Origin: Sorghum bicolor
Taxonomy: Eukaryota; Streptophyta; Magnoliopsida; Poales; Poaceae
Direction of reading: 5' to 3'
Length of the DNA: 64,000 nt
NCBI RefSeq assembly: GCF_000003195.3
Contig: NC_012873.2
Span: 24,835,317 to 24,899,316, forward strand
Notes under the pieces: generated by a model
What the model saw: the letters and a program-made list of their open reading frames with translations, nothing else
What the model was told of the DNA's origin: nothing
Database searches by the model: none
Made by a program: the position numbers and the translations under genes
Shown here: positions 1-12,213 of the stretch, piece by piece
Layout of the letters: every line of letters starts with the position of its first letter
Numbering within the stretch: position 1 is the first letter of the stretch

Positions 1-904
1 TTTTCTTCCCACAAGTTCAGGTTTATAGCAAGCTTTAAATTATAACAGTTATGTCTAAACTTGAGAGAGAACTTCAAATTTTGAAAATTAGGCAGAGCAA
101 CTATTCATCATATCCATGCTGGAGTTTTATTATTAAGATTCAGTTTAGCATAGCCACTTTATTTATTTATTAAGCATACTAAGCAAAAGACATATTTATA
201 TATATATAACCACAAAATCTTTATTTGGTTTTTCATAGTTATGTATATTTATATTTTAATATAGTATAAGTATAAAGATAGATAGAAATACTTAGCGGGG
301 TAAATGGGGGTGCTTTCCCCCAAGCTGAATTTTGACGTAATTTCTTTTGATGTAGCTAGCAGGTGGCAGAGGTGTATTTGAAAGTCGGCAGTATCCTGAC
401 AGCGATTAGAATGTCCTCTGTCTGCTAGTCTTCTTGATTCTTAAATTCTGTAGAGCTCAAATAGACAACAAAGCTTTGTGGAACTGATTAAGTGTTAGCA
501 AAAATATCTAGCCTTTATCATGTTGACCTTCCTCAAAAAATGTTACTCCCTATTTTTATATTTTCATTTTATAGAGCAGAAAAAATATTTATTTTATTTT
601 TATGCCACCACAGTGAATGTACTTATGAGTTTTATGCCACTCGTATACTCACATGGGGCTTACTATTTTTTAACATTTTTATTTTCTTTTTAGGATAGTA
701 TGAACATGATTAACTCAACTGTTTAAAATAATTGAAAGGGAAATGATAACTACCAAGTTTACCTCTTGGCAAGGCGTTCGGTGTATTTAAGTCCTCCGAA
801 CGGGACTCTCTGTTTTCTTAGTCGTCCTAGGATTCGTTGGGTGGCGTAGTCGGTGCCTCCGGCAGTGCCTCTTCTTCATGTATAGTTATCTTCTCTTTCC
901 ACAC
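1..904 (-). other. E 3' noncoding region with inner polypurine tract
   Basis: AT-rich DNA with no convincing ORF. On the minus strand a polypurine tract (AGCTTGGGGGAAA, plus-strand 314-326) lies at the place where element C has AGCTTGGGGGAG after its env-position ORF. The 18-base string AGAGCAACTATTCATCAT near 96-113 recurs in C's 3' noncoding region near 19521-19538, supporting that E and C share this segment. No env-position ORF like C's can be recognised between 340 and 904. Confidence 0.6.
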
Positions 905-2075
905 CTAACTCGGTGCTACGGTCTCCTCTGGATAATTCTGTTTAAACTGTATGTCTTGAGACCTTATCACTTCTCCTTCGTAGTCTGCCCATCCATCCTT
1001 GATGATTTGCCTCTTCTGGTTGCGGTTGCATCGTCTTCTCCTTGTCCTGACCTGTTTAGAGTCTTCAACGATATAGTTAGGGTGAGTAAAATAGCGGCGT
1101 ACCTTCTCTGAGGGAAAGTGCATATTGACTTCTCCAGTTCCAATGTAGATGATTGCTTTAACAGTGCTGAGGAACGGTCTTCCAAGAATGATGGGTGGAT
1201 CGTATTCGTCTTCTCCCATGTCAATAACCTAAAAGTCTGTGTAGACAAAATAATCGTCTATTTTGACAGGGACATCAGTTACTATACCTTTAATTTCTCA
1301 AAATGTCTGATCTGCCATCTAGAGCTGAATTGTATGTTGGTTTTAAGGGCATGATTCCGAACAAGAGCCGATAGGTAACTGCGGCCATTATGTTGACGCC
1401 CGATCTGGTGTCGCAAAATGTTTTGTAGAAGTTGTATCCATTTATGGAGCAATAGATGCTTGGCATTCCTGGGTCATCCTTCTTGGTTAGAAACAGTGAC
1501 TTAAGTCGATGATCTTGACCTCCTTGAACTGCAGTGACCATCTTAGCTGACTTGGTCCACACTTGCTTGTTCCTATTCCTCCTGTTGGTCCTCTTCCTTG
1601 GTTCACGTTGAGATTGCTCTGGGATTTGTGTAGTCTTGTTCTTGAAGGAAAACGTCTCCTTTCTCCCTTTGATATAGAAACTGATCTTGGCAGCACTAGC
1701 ATAGATGACAGCTCCCGAGGTTTTTAAGAATGGCGTCCCTAAGATGATGGGTGCCCTCTCATCATTACCGGTCTCTATCACCACGAAGTCTGCTGGGGCG
1801 TACAAGGTACCAACTTGGACACAAAGGTTCTTCAATATTCCCTTTGGGAAATTTAACGCCTGATCTGCAAACTGCAAACACATGGTTGTTTCTAATAAAT
1901 GATATGTAAAGAATTTTTCATAGAGTACCCTGGGCATAATGTTGACGCTGGAGCCAAAGTCGTAGAGTGCTTCTGGGAAGTCCACCATGCTGATGGAGAT
2001 CGAGATGACGGGGCGTCCTGGATCGCCTCTCTTGACTGGCAGAAGGTCAGTAGTAACTTTAGTGATGGGGTTACT
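905..2075 (-). pseudogene. E tandem aspartic-protease-like domains (broken)
   Basis: Two retropepsin-like units follow each other on the minus strand. Unit 1 has the active-site-like stretch Y-D-F-G-S-S-V-N-I-M (about 1950) and the downstream flap-side motif A-P-I-I-L-G-T-P-F-L (about 1730). Unit 2 has C-D-T-R-S-G-V-N-I-M (about 1400) and P-P-I-I-L-G-R-P-F-L (about 1190). A linker rich in K and R joins them. A stop at 1290-1292 plus a frame change separates the two halves of unit 2, so the copy is broken. In autonomous Ty3/gypsy elements one protease cleaves the Gag-Pol precursor; here no polymerase follows. Unit 2 shows D-T-R-S-G rather than D-T/S-G, so its activity is doubtful. The start shares a frame with gag upstream after the TGA at 2076-2078. 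Confidence 0.75.
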
Positions 2076-3428
2076 TCAGTTACCTGCATCAAACATGTCT
2101 ATAAGATTTGCAGATTCTAATCCTTCCGGTTGTGATGGTATACTGGGGTTAGTAGCAGGAATAGCAGCAGCGATTTTGTTTAACCGAGATTCAATCATTT
2201 TATTAAAGCTAATTTGATTCTTGATGGCAGTAGAGAAATTATCCATTCTATTATTTATATATTCTAGCATTTTATCATTAGATGCCAATTTCTTAGATAG
2301 GTTATCCATTAGCTTTCCTTGATTAGACACTAACTCTCTTAGAGGTGGAAAATTATTATTATTGTTGTAAGAATTGTTACCTTGATAATTACCTGAGTAG
2401 TTAGGCCTTTGTTGATTCCAACCTTGATTTTGTTGAGGACGGTTGTAGTAGTAGTAGTAGTTGTTGATGTAGTTCACATCCTCAAGCATTTCAGGGCAGT
2501 GATTGCCTGAGTGTCCAGTTTCTCCACACTCCTCACAAGTCATATGAGGGTCGTATATGTGCATAACTTCTTTCATATCTCCAGCTCTATCATCGAGCTT
2601 CTTCATGAGCACGTCTAGCTTTGCAGACAACATGTCTACCTCCTTGAGCTGATGCATACCTCCACCTTTCTTGCGTGTCTAGGTCCTCTCTTCATTCCAG
2701 CTTTGATTGGACGCTATCTTCTCCACAAGAGCTGTGGCTTGTGATATGGTGAGTGATAGGAATGCTCCTCCAGCTGCAGCATCCATGGTTTCTCGGGCAC
2801 TGTTGCTGAGCCCATGATCAAACATCTGCATCAGTAGCCAACTCTCCATTCCATGATGGGGACATTCTAGGATGTAGTCTTGGAAGCGCTCTCATGCTTC
2901 TGGAATAGATTCATCTTGTTGTTGCTGAAAACTTGTAATCTTCCCACAGAGAGCATTGGTCTTGCCCATGGGAAAGAACTTAGCCAGAAAGTTCGTGGAG
3001 CAGAGTGCCCACGTAGTATTCTTCTCCTTTGTAGCGTAGAACCACTGCTTCGCTCTCCCCAACAGTGAGAATGGGAAGAGGTGAAGTAGTATAGTATCTC
3101 TGGGGACTCCTGATATGGTGAATGTGCTGCAAATCTCCAGGAAGTGTTGGAGATGAGCACTAGCATCTTCGTGTGCCTTCTCACAGAACTGGTTGGATTG
3201 CACCATGTTGATAAGTCCAGGCTTGAGCTCAAAGTTGCCATCGATCTCTGCAGCAGGTCCAGTGTGGATGTTGTCCGTAGTGGGAGCTGAGAACTCACAG
3301 ATCGATTTGTTCGCCATGACTTCGAATTCTGAAGACAAGTTCCGGTGATCTTCTTGATTGGATGAAGCTTCTTGCTGAAGTGTTGATGATCTCTTCTTGA
3401 GCTTGGCTCTTGTTTTTCTGAATAACAC
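2076..3428 (-). pseudogene. gag: E gag (capsid and nucleocapsid), interrupted by stops
   Basis: One reading frame carries the whole gag: the N-terminal part (3428 to 2892) has the Athila-type capsid signature with F-E-L-K-P-G-L-I-N-M-V-Q and L-F-P-F-S-L-L-G-R-A-K-Q-W-F; the C-terminal part (2657 to 2076) has a CCHC zinc knuckle C-E-E-C-G-E-T-G-H-S-G-N-H-C, then a Y-, N- and Q-rich stretch and a helical K-rich tail. In-frame stops occur at 2892-2894 (a TGA where related gags have Trp), near 2681 (TAG) and at 2076-2078. Gag would form the virus-like particle and bind the RNA in the cytoplasm. The start codon is uncertain; an in-frame Met near 3428 is used here. Confidence 0.8.
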
Positions 3429-3607
3429 TTCGGGATTGTCAACAAAATTTTCCTGGAAGATGTCTTCTATTCATACATTACCCTGCATCAGATAAAATAG
3501 AAAAATTTCAGGGTAAAACTGTACGAGAGAATTGATAAGCTCAATCATATTAGTGATGCGAATGATAACACAAAATTCTATATTCATTCCTGATTAGTAA
3601 TCAACCT

Positions 3608-3625
3608 TCCCCGGCAACGGCGCCA
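3608..3625 (-). other. E primer-binding site, tRNA-Asp
   Basis: The plus strand reads TCCCCGGCAACGGCGCCA, identical to the 3' end of plant tRNA-Asp(GTC) with its CCA. On the minus strand this is the primer site TGGCGCCGTTGCCGGGGA. It lies 8 bases inside the LTR end at 3634, fixing the element's orientation. Confidence 0.92.
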
Positions 3626-3633
3626 AAAATGCT

Positions 3634-5285
3634 TGTTGGGTATTCTTAATGTCACTACCAAAAGTAGACTTAGTTTTCTAATTCTGATAACGGCGCCAAA
3701 AATGCCAAACCTATCCCTCATGCCACATAAGCCAAGTTGTCATCCCCAGCATGACATGATAGACGCGGAATTGAAATATGCAATTGCTCATCTAAATAAA
3801 TAATAAATGGGATCTGCAAGCGCACTAATTAATACCGATGTAGCATTTTAACCGGGAAGTATTCTAGGTATCGTTATTTATATTTTTACCACTGGGAAGG
3901 GATTAGTACCATCAATGTTGATTATAGAATGGAATATAAGATTGAGTATCTTTCATTGCATATCTAATTGAGAACATTTATGTAACTCTTTCATACAGGG
4001 ATAAGTGTCACATAAAGGATATATAAAGTAATGAATAGTGACAAAGATAATTAATCTGATCAGCGTAACTTAGCCACATAATAAATATGATAAGCACCTC
4101 AATTAGATATTCTAGCAAGTCATTAGCATGGAATTAGAACAAACTACAAGAATATTTCCTAAGTTATTCTTAACTATATAGTCTAGCATATCATAGTTAG
4201 TGCAATTATACTTAGCAATCATTGTGAGATAATACTACGCCCATGCATAGTGATATTAGCAAGGAATATGAGAAACATCGTAATCACTCCCCTGTAATAA
4301 TGTTGCTCTGCCAGCCCAATACACGAGAGGGGGACTATATAAGAATCAATGGAGCTGTCACTACCACGAACTACCTGCGATCTGGCATATTGGGTACAAT
4401 CGCAGATAAATACGGTATAAGCACCACGCCTACACAAGATCTATCATTTACCCATGGATCTGATGGATAAACGCTATACGATCCTAAACATGTATATAGT
4501 TCTAGTCTAACTAAGCCAAGTATATAACTATGATAAACTAAGAACAATATAATTGCGAATATAAACAAGTAGAGCAAAGTCATAAGCAATATATTGAAGT
4601 AGAACAAAGTCATACTCATAATATTGAAGAACAAAGATGAACAATTGAAGAACAATAGAGAATTACCAAGAATCCTCTTGACAGATCCGGAAACCAATCG
4701 AAGATTGACTCCTTCTAGTTCTAATCCTATGTAGCTATGCTAATCTAGATGTCTAATTGATGTGGTGGCTCTAGGCTTGATCAGAGGCTTCTTCTCCCTT
4801 GATGAATAATGAATTAGGGTTGAGAGACTCTCTCCTCCAGGGGCCAGGGGGTCTGGTTTTATAGTCCTTCCAAGTGAATATGGGTCGTCGAATGAAACCG
4901 ACATTGATTGAACGGTTATCCTTGATCCTTTAGGTCGGTGGAGCGTGATCCCGAAAGAGAGTCCTGATTGGACTCCAGATTTGGGCGGGCGCCCAGGTCC
5001 CTAGGGCGGGCGCCCTGGGCCAGGCCCCGTTCTGCCTCCACTTTGTTCCCGTGGCTTCTGGAGTCTTCTAGATGTAAGATAATTGCGCGGCACGTTAATA
5101 TCTCTATGTAATCCCGATGTGTGGGCCTTTCTTCCGTATTTCCTGATAACCCCCTACACAAATAGACAAACACCAAAACTTGTGGAATTCTGTCAGATAA
5201 AACCCTAAGTCTGGATGTTGGTTTCATTTGGATCATTTTCTTTGTTTATTTGATAATTAAATTTGATACTTATGGACCGTCAACA
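3634..5285 (-). repeat. E 5' LTR
   Basis: The minus strand starts TGTTGACGGTCC at 5285 and ends CCCAACA at 3634, about 1.65 kb. It resembles the A-family LTR: a doubled GC box of 12-bp units at 4983-5016, a TATA box (ACTATAAAACC on the minus strand, plus 4855-4865), and the same downstream C-C-C-C-T-G-G-C-C-C-C-T-G-G-A-G-G-A-G-A tract. A PBS-like fossil, ATAACGGCGCCAAAAATGCC, sits inside the LTR near 3687-3706. Only one LTR is in the window, so age cannot be estimated. Confidence 0.85.
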
Positions 5286-5689
5286 GCTTCATGCAGTTAA
5301 ACCCGTGTCTAGCCTATTGAACCTCATGAAACCCATGTTATTCTTGCTGAGTACGAGATGTACTTACCCTTGTCTTGATATTTTATTTGGATAAAAATCC
5401 TAGATGAGTACCAGATTGCTAGTGGGGGGCAAGAGTTTAGGCTTGTGCTCAACCAGTCAGTTGTCCTTGTGGGTTTGGAGCTTTCGTCTAAAGAATAGGG
5501 TGTCTTTTCTGCTGTTTGCTATCTAAGGTTATTTATTTTAGGTCAAATTTGTTATATATTAAGCATTGTCCATTGATATTCCCCTTATTTGTAGCTATAT
5601 GTGAGATTTGACTTCCTGGGCTCACATATGGTGCGTATCTGGTTTTGTTTTTAAAACTGGTGCTACAGTGAGTGTACGCGTCCTAAACT
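5286..5689. repeat. Unassigned repeat fragment flanking E
   Basis: No ORF. The sequence (CTTGCTGAGTACGAGATGTAC near 5348, and a C-C-T-G-G-G-C-T-C-A-C-A-T-A-T-G-G-T-G-C tract near 5616) has the look of grass gypsy LTR or 3' untranslated DNA, but no second copy in the window confirms this. E appears to have inserted at its left edge. Confidence 0.3.
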
Positions 5690-6852
5690 CACTCAAGAGA
5701 GTTGACTAGGCATGACACACAATGAGCTCTATGTTTAAAAAACTAGACCCAACGTGGTGGAATACACAGGCTAACAGGGTTGTCACCACCTGCCACTACC
5801 ACAACTATCTGGAGGCCTAGCCGTATTAAAGGGTAAGCTATAGCCTAAGCACCACGCTTAATCTACACACTTACTGCTTTAATCTGGGTCCTAGAACTAG
5901 AGCACTCTAACCATGCAATGAAATAAGCACACAAATATGAATAAATAAATAGTTATAGATAATAAAAGTTTATAGGATTACCAAAGAAGAAGCATAGAGT
6001 AGAGGGAAGCAGAGGTCGCTGCCAAGCCCAACTCCCCTCCTGACTTCTCCTCTTCTCATCTCTAATACTTTTCTAGGGGAGGCACTAGCTAGCTACTCAC
6101 TAACTTTAGGAGTATAACTATCACATGAGCCTGCCACAATGGCGGGCACCATGCCCAAAGTGGGGGGCGCCACTCAATGCAACTGCCTTTTGATCCTACG
6201 GCTCCTGCTTGCTCCAAGAGGCGGTTCCCCAAGTCGGTGGACTACTTTCACATGTTGGAACTCGTTTGTCACATGTTGTAAAGACCACAATCCATGTGAC
6301 AACCTCATGCAGCCCTTGGATGAAACCGACATCAAAACAATGCACCAGATGGCTCCTCAAGGTAGTCACGCGGATTAGTGACGTGTCTTGACTAGGTGGA
6401 GGTGGTGGCTGCCATCTAGGATTGGTGGATGCCACCTAGAAGTGGCAGGTGCCAAGGTGGATGTGGTGGCCGCCACATCATTTTGGCCATTAGTTTCCTC
6501 TTGTCCTCCACGTTGCAGGTCTACAAAGTTTCGTGCAGTTCTATGTCTTTGGATGGTGATCATTACTATTGGACTTCCATGTCTTCCAATGCCATGAACC
6601 AAGCTTGCCATGGGTTCTCCATTGAGTAGAGAGGCTTTGGAGCATGTTTGATATCCATTGAACACATGTTCATGGCGGCTGCCATACATTTCTGGCGCTC
6701 ACCATGCCCAGTGACAATTTTCCGACACGTTCCATCTCATAANNNNNNNNNNNNNNNNNNNNNNNNNNNNNNNNNNNNNNNNNNNNNNNNNNNNNNNNNN
6801 NNNNNNNNNNNNNNNNNNNNNNNNNNNNNNNNNNNNNNNNNNGGACCATCAA
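5690..6852 (-). repeat. Degenerate Athila-type LTR fragment, interrupted by sequence gap
   Basis: The right end on the plus strand is GGACCATCAACA, matching the E LTR end GGACCGTCAACA, so the LTR starts here on the minus strand. Further left a stretch with CACCACCTGCCACTACCACA and TAAGCACCACGC aligns by eye with the E LTR near 4350-4430 and with the C LTRs. A degraded doubled GC box (GGCGGGCACC, GGGGGCGCC) lies at 6140-6172, where E and A have theirs. The U5 end is missing or unrecognisable. Short ORFs through this region, including those through the gap, are chance. Confidence 0.5.
6743..6842. other. Assembly gap of 100 N
   Basis: Exactly 100 N, the usual placeholder for a gap of unknown size. 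It falls inside the degenerate LTR, as expected where near-identical repeats break an assembly. Confidence 1.
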
Positions 6853-9800
6853 CAATTAGCACCTATACTAGAGCAATCACTTGATTAAGATAAAATAGTA
6901 GCACCCATATTAGATGTAGCGTTTCCATCATCATCATACCATAACCATCCAAGTGTTCCATAAACATTACTACAATGACGAAGCTCAAGTCAAGTGCTCA
7001 ATATCCAGGAGCGATGGCGTTTCGAATCGAATTCTAAATAGCTGGCGAGTTTATTCCCCACACAAACCACAATCACTGATCAAGTGAGCTACAAGTCACC
7101 ATATTGCACTTTCTAGGGCCAATTCACGAGTCCGGCAGGCACCGCTCGTACCCAAGGACCATTCCGGCGACCGAGGTATTCAACGTATACCAAGGTTGCA
7201 CACCGCACCCTCATCGTTCTTTTCAACCATCTCTAATACAGCACATGGCGGCTCAACTCTCGACTCGAATAGTGTTTAGGCTTCACAGTCATAATGACTT
7301 ATCCTTCCAGTTAAGTGTGAGGCATGCATTCAACACGATAATAGGGCTATCAACAATTGGTCCTTAATCGACACAGGCAGAGATAGATAGGCACCCAAGA
7401 CATCCATGCCTTGTTGCTTCTCTATCATCGTCCCTCCCGGTCTCCAATTATCCATCATCATCACCTGGTTATTTCCATGATATTATCTGTAGCCAACCTT
7501 TCTAGGTATCCACCTACCTAGCTTAGGTGACAGGACATCACCTGGCTTCTACTGGTCTAAGCATAACTAAGCATTTAGATTCAATCCTGAATCTACATAG
7601 GGTTCCGAGTATATTTGTTGGAAAAGGAGTGATATATGCAGCAAGGGTTTCACTCAACTCCTATACTTAATGCAACAATACATATATAACATATATTCTC
7701 AAATGCATTCAAAAGTAGTGGGAGACTTATAATGCTTCGGGGCTTGCCTAGGATAAACACGGAGTCAATTTAGTTAGTTGCTCCATCTTGGTGACATCTA
7801 AGGTCACAACACTTGCTTAATCCTTCCACCTTCGGAATGGGTCCACCCAACACCATCTTTAGGTTTGATTCCACATAATGTCCATCACGTGGTTCATCTA
7901 GCACACCTAGATGAGATGCAAGATGCAGGTGTTTGAATATGCAGAATAGTAATACAAGATGCATCACATAAGAGTATGCAAGACACAGACACCTAAAGTT
8001 ATTTGACTAACATCACACAACCAACTATAGAGAGCAAACATATCAAGCATGACATATATTTAACAAGGTTAAAAGTGTGTTACTTAATAACCACTAAAGA
8101 CATGGATCACACTTAGCACACACAAAGTACAATCAAGCATTCATGCATTTTCCGCAAATCTGGACATACATACAGCAGCTCAGTAAATAAATCATAATTA
8201 GACTTACACAACTCCAAAAAGTATGCAACAGGAAATTCTGGAAAGATTATAAAATTATCTACAATTCATCTTTAATCATCTTAGCATGATTAACAAGTCA
8301 ACCAAGTCAAAGATGCATAACCATAGAATCTGGTCCTGGAATTTCTATAGAACAAGCATTTCAAAGGATGAACTTCCTACCGCTGTAACTCACAAACCAA
8401 TTAGCCAAAATGACATGAAACATTATCACAAGATAGATTAATAAGTTATCTACATATTTGCTATATACAAGTTGCACAGAAAACATCATTTATACCATGG
8501 AATTAGTTCCATAAATAAAACGGCTCATGTTGCAAAAACAGTAGAGGTACAATTACAAACAGAAAACTGAAAGGCAACTCAAGGAAGCATGACTGGAGTT
8601 GTAGACCTCCAGAAAACATGATTCTTGACTTTTTGGAAAGCTTGTAACGTTACCTACAACTTTTGCATTATCATCTAAAGATGATTCCACATTTAACAAG
8701 GTCAATTAACCCCATGAAGACATCTCTGTCCAAAACATAGACAGAATCTTCCATGCCACATTAAACACCAATAACTTGAGTTTCATATGTCCAAAAATTA
8801 GGGTTATGTACTTTCTAGAAAGCTTACTAAATTGTGAACAACTTTGTTATAAACACCTAGTGCTAAATCTATAACTAACAGGGTCTTATATAACAAAGAA
8901 TGCAACCCTGTCTGGGTTTGGAAAGAAACAGAAACAGTATTTTAAATCACTATAACTAAACACATGCTTAACCAAAAATTGTGTTATTTAGCTTTTTGGA
9001 AAGCTTATGAAAAGTACTACAACTAATATATGTTCATCTAGGCATGATTCACAACTTAACTGAGCCAAACCATTCAAACATGCAGATCTACTCAGAATAG
9101 GAGCAAAGCAACATAGGGCAATTGTTATTTTTATAGCTCTTAATCTATCATGCCTAAATTCATGAAACTCTTACCAGACATCAAATATCATATGAACAGA
9201 ATTTCACAGTAATTGCACATTTATTTGGGCAATACTACTGCAGTTATGAAACACACAAATATAACAAGCAATAAAAACCTAGCTGCATACATCTATTGTT
9301 ACGGCGAAAAGTTCAAACTAAAACATACCGTATTATAGATCTACTGCATAGACAACTTTACAAGGATTCCAAAAAGCCCTTATTTACTATTTTATGACAT
9401 TTCTAGCATTTACTATGCAGTTTCAAACTTCATCATCCAATCTGCCAAAAATAAAGGTAAAAGGAGAAATACTTTTGTGCTAAGGCCCCTGCAAGAATGT
9501 AAAATCAAATCCAGCGGATATGCCCCTGATGCTACTATTTATATGAGTCTTGTCTTCGCGTCAAAACCCTGAGTTTTTTCCTATTCTAACCCGGCCCTTC
9601 TTCTTCCTCATGACCGGAGCAGAAGACGGTAGGGACCGCTCGGGGTCACCGGGATTCGGCCGGCTCATGGCAAAGGGTCGGTGCTGCAGAGCCAGCGCAA
9701 ATATAGGGGAGCTGCAGCTCGGCCAGTGGTGGTAGGAGCACAAGCTCATTGGCCATCGCGGACGAGACAGGCAACGACGAGCTAGAGCGTGAGGGAGAAG

Positions 9801-10530
9801 GAGAAGGGTGTGTGGACTGTAAAGAAGAGCAAGGGGAAAGGGTCTAGCATCCTCATTGTGAGAGACGAGGCAGAGGCACGTGGCAGCAGCGCTCAGCAAT
9901 GGTGGGGCAAGCTCTTGTGCATGACGACGACGTCGCCATTTCTTCGAACACGTGGTGTGCAACGTAGTGGCCGGCGTGGGAGGAGTTTTTGGGCCTCGTC
10001 CTTGCCGATTTGGATCATGCCCCCAAAATGAAGTTTGCTCCACCCGAACTGATCCACAACTTTCATTAAGAGTGCTTGGCCATTAGATCAACAGATTAGG
10101 AGATAATTAGATGTCAAGTCACGGGTGTCAATGTATTGCTGTCGATTAGTAAAACCTAAAATTGATGGTCCAAACCATGTCAAACTAGATGCAACTTTTT
10201 GCGTGCTCTTCTCCAAACAATTATCCCCAACTTTTATTTTTGGACCAAGTTGAGTTAGTTAACGAAAACACGAGAACATGGCATGCCAACAGGTTCACAT
10301 CCGTTTAGCGGTAAACATTTGCTGTTTTGGGAGCTTTTTTTTGAAGATCCAAATGAACTCCAAATTTGATGACACTTGATCCATTGTTTCCATAAAGAAG
10401 AGTACTCCAGCTCTGTCGATGAAAGCTAGTCGGCAGTCTACCTTGGGGTATACCCACGATAGTAGTTTATCGGTAGACGGTGCGCAAGCTACGAACTTGA
10501 TGGTCATGCAGGACACGGACAAGGTTTTTT
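6853..10530 (-). repeat. Family F LTR-like sequence, minus strand (probable gypsy LTR and adjacent region)
   Basis: No protein-coding gene is visible. Parts of 8100-8900 are a clear reverse complement of 63180-63420 (shared words include TTTCTAGAAAG, GAACAACTTTGTTATAAACA and GACAGAGATGTCTT in mirrored order), so this is one dispersed family present in both orientations. On the minus strand a TATA-like CATATAAATAG (plus 9538-9548) is preceded by a GC-rich block (9560-10040), the layout of a U3 promoter. Boundaries are not certain; the left edge follows the LTR end at 6852 and the right edge is where the style changes near 10530. Confidence 0.45.
8220..9400 (-). repeat. Diverged tandem repeat of about 180-200 bp inside family F
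   Basis: A phrase like TTTTTGGAAAGCTTATGAAA followed by an ACTACAACTTT-like stretch and ATCTAGGCATGATTCACAA recurs near 8236, 8433 (weak), 8632, 8814 and 8995, spaced roughly 180 to 200 bp. Copies are strongly diverged from each other. The same module appears in opposite orientation at 63200-64000. Confidence 0.55.
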
Positions 10531-10539
10531 TCTAGGTTG

Positions 10540-11400
10540 GGCCGCCGTGTGGGCGTAATACCTACGTCCTGCGTCTGATTGTATTGCTATGGATTGTGTC
10601 GAGTTGAGATTCGATGTCCTAGGGGGGTCCCTTGCCTCTCCTTATATAGTCCAGAGGGCAGGGTTACAGATCTGGAAACTAATCCTAGTCGGTTACAATT
10701 GCCATAGATAGTACGATATCAATTCCTATTCTAACCGACTAGAATCCTACTTGATCTCCATGTCTTGTTTCCTTGCATGGAACTCTGAACAGTTGGATCA
10801 AGTCTTGAACTGCCTCGTGATGGGCCAAATCTCCTGGCCCAAGTCTAGCTGTAAGGGTATAGGCGTTTATACCCCCACAGCTAGTCCCCGAGCTCCATGT
10901 ATTATGATGCAACACGTCATCCTGAGCTTCTTCGACCAACAAGACTTGACATCTTTGACAATCAAGAAAGTCACTCAAACAATTTGACCAACATCAACAT
11001 CGAAGAAGCCGATTGTTCGAAGAATGCATGGTGCTCTTGAGAAAAAATATTTGTTTTCCGATGAAGTGTGCCCACTTTACTTTTCTGCATAGCTAAGTAT
11101 GCCAAAAACAAGCAAGTTCACCGCAAGGTGAAGTGTGCCCACTTAGTCCCTGAGCCTGGTAGTAGGTGACGTAGGCACGTGGTGCCAGGGTCTAAAAAGA
11201 AAAATCATCTTAAAATTTCTCATACTAACATGCATCGCTAGATGCATCGTACCGATGTAGTCCCCGAGCTTGCTGGAAGGCGAAGTATAAGACTTGTAGC
11301 AAGGTCTAAAAAATAACAAAATTGCCCCTCGGTTGTATATGAGTCCCATTCATATGTAACTGAAAATTAAAACTGTCCCCAAGCTGTGGTCGGAGAGTAA
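10540..11400. repeat. Upstream noncoding DNA with scattered AGTCCCCGAGC motifs
   Basis: No gene seen. The core AGTCCCCGAGC or close variants appears near 10887, 11145, 11258 and 11406, then phases into the regular 70-bp array that follows. It is probably the 5' part of the non-autonomous element that carries the Transposase_28 gene; no LTR ends were recognised. Confidence 0.4.
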
Positions 11401-11550
11401 TCGACTAGTCTCTGAGCACGGTTGAGAATGTAGACGTGCTCGGTAGTCGGTACATTCTCCGAGCACAGCGTAGAGATTAATCCACAAGTCTCCGAGCGTA
11501 GTTGGGAACGTGCTCGGTGGTCAGAGCAGTCATAGGTTGTCGAAAAGGCA

Positions 11551-11935
11551 GACTGGTCGACCAGTCCCTAAGCATCTCATGCTCGGTGGTCAATACAGTC
11601 CCTAGGATGGTGAATGGGTAGACTGGTTGACCAGTCCTCGAGTATATACTGCTCGGTGGTCGGTACAATCCCCAAGATGGCGAATGGGCAGACTAGTGAA
11701 CCAGTCCACGAGTATATACTGCACGGTGGTCAGTACAGTCCCCAGGATGGCGAATGGGTAGACTACTCAACCAGTCCCTGAGTATATACTGCTCGGTGGT
11801 CGGTACAGTCCCCAAGATGGCGAATGGGCAGACTGATCGACCAGTCCTCGAGTATATACTGCTCGGTGGTCAGTACAGTCCCTAGGATAGCGAATGAGGA
11901 GACTGGTCGACCAGTCCCCGAGTATATCACGTCCA
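11551..11935. repeat. 70-bp tandem repeat array with palindromic core
   Basis: Units start at 11551, 11621, 11691, 11761, 11831 and 11901, an exact 70-bp period. Each has a core like GACTGGTCGACCAGTC (a perfect 16-bp palindrome at 11551-11566, with variants later), then CGAGTATATACTGCTCGGTGG and AGGATGGCGAATGGG. Less regular copies extend upstream to about 11395. The array ends about 280 bp before a TATA box, so it could act as an upstream control region. Confidence 0.9.
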
Positions 11936-12213
11936 TCTGACCAATGGTTCTACTTATCTTTTTGAAAAAATCCTATCTCCACATTAATGTGCGATGTGAC
12001 ACAGCATCCTGCCATCTTGTGAGTCTGCTGCATAAAAAGAGGAGCCTGCAAACTGTACATCCGCTCATTGCGGGTATCAAGAAAGGAAACCAGCAATTAT
12101 TAAAAAACGGCCACCAAATTTACTGCGGTAGCTTCTTGGAAACCGAAACGCCGCATCCGCCGAAAAGACCACCCACTTTCCCAAAATACAGGAAGTGGTA
12201 GAGGTGGGGCTAT

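Larger units (their letters stand above)
1..5285 (-). mobile_element. Element E: non-autonomous Athila-like Ty3/gypsy retrotransposon, 3' end outside window
   Basis: Read on the minus strand the order is 5' LTR (5285 to 3634), tRNA-Asp primer site, gag, two protease-like domains, a polypurine tract near 320, then noncoding DNA running off the left edge. No RT, RNase H or integrase is visible, so the copy needs a helper. The gag contains the Athila-type motif order (an N-F-E-L-K-P-G-L-I-N-M-V-Q block, then F-P-F-S-L-L-G-R-A-K-Q-W-F). By analogy with elements A and C, where the inner polypurine tract lies about 1.08 kb from the 3' LTR, the 3' LTR should start several hundred bases left of position 1. 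Assignment to the Athila lineage is from protein motifs and the primer site; the family name is unknown. Confidence 0.85.

Noticed and set aside
6648..6884. ORFs spanning the N gap
   Set aside because: They read through unknown bases, so they mean nothing.
9561..10043. 160-codon ORF on the minus strand
   Set aside because: Low-complexity R, H, P and L-rich translation in the GC-rich upstream part of an LTR-like block; no domain, no support.
11551..11935. Possible CRISPR array
   Set aside because: Units abut with no unique spacers, the DNA is a plant genome and there are no cas genes; it is a tandem repeat.
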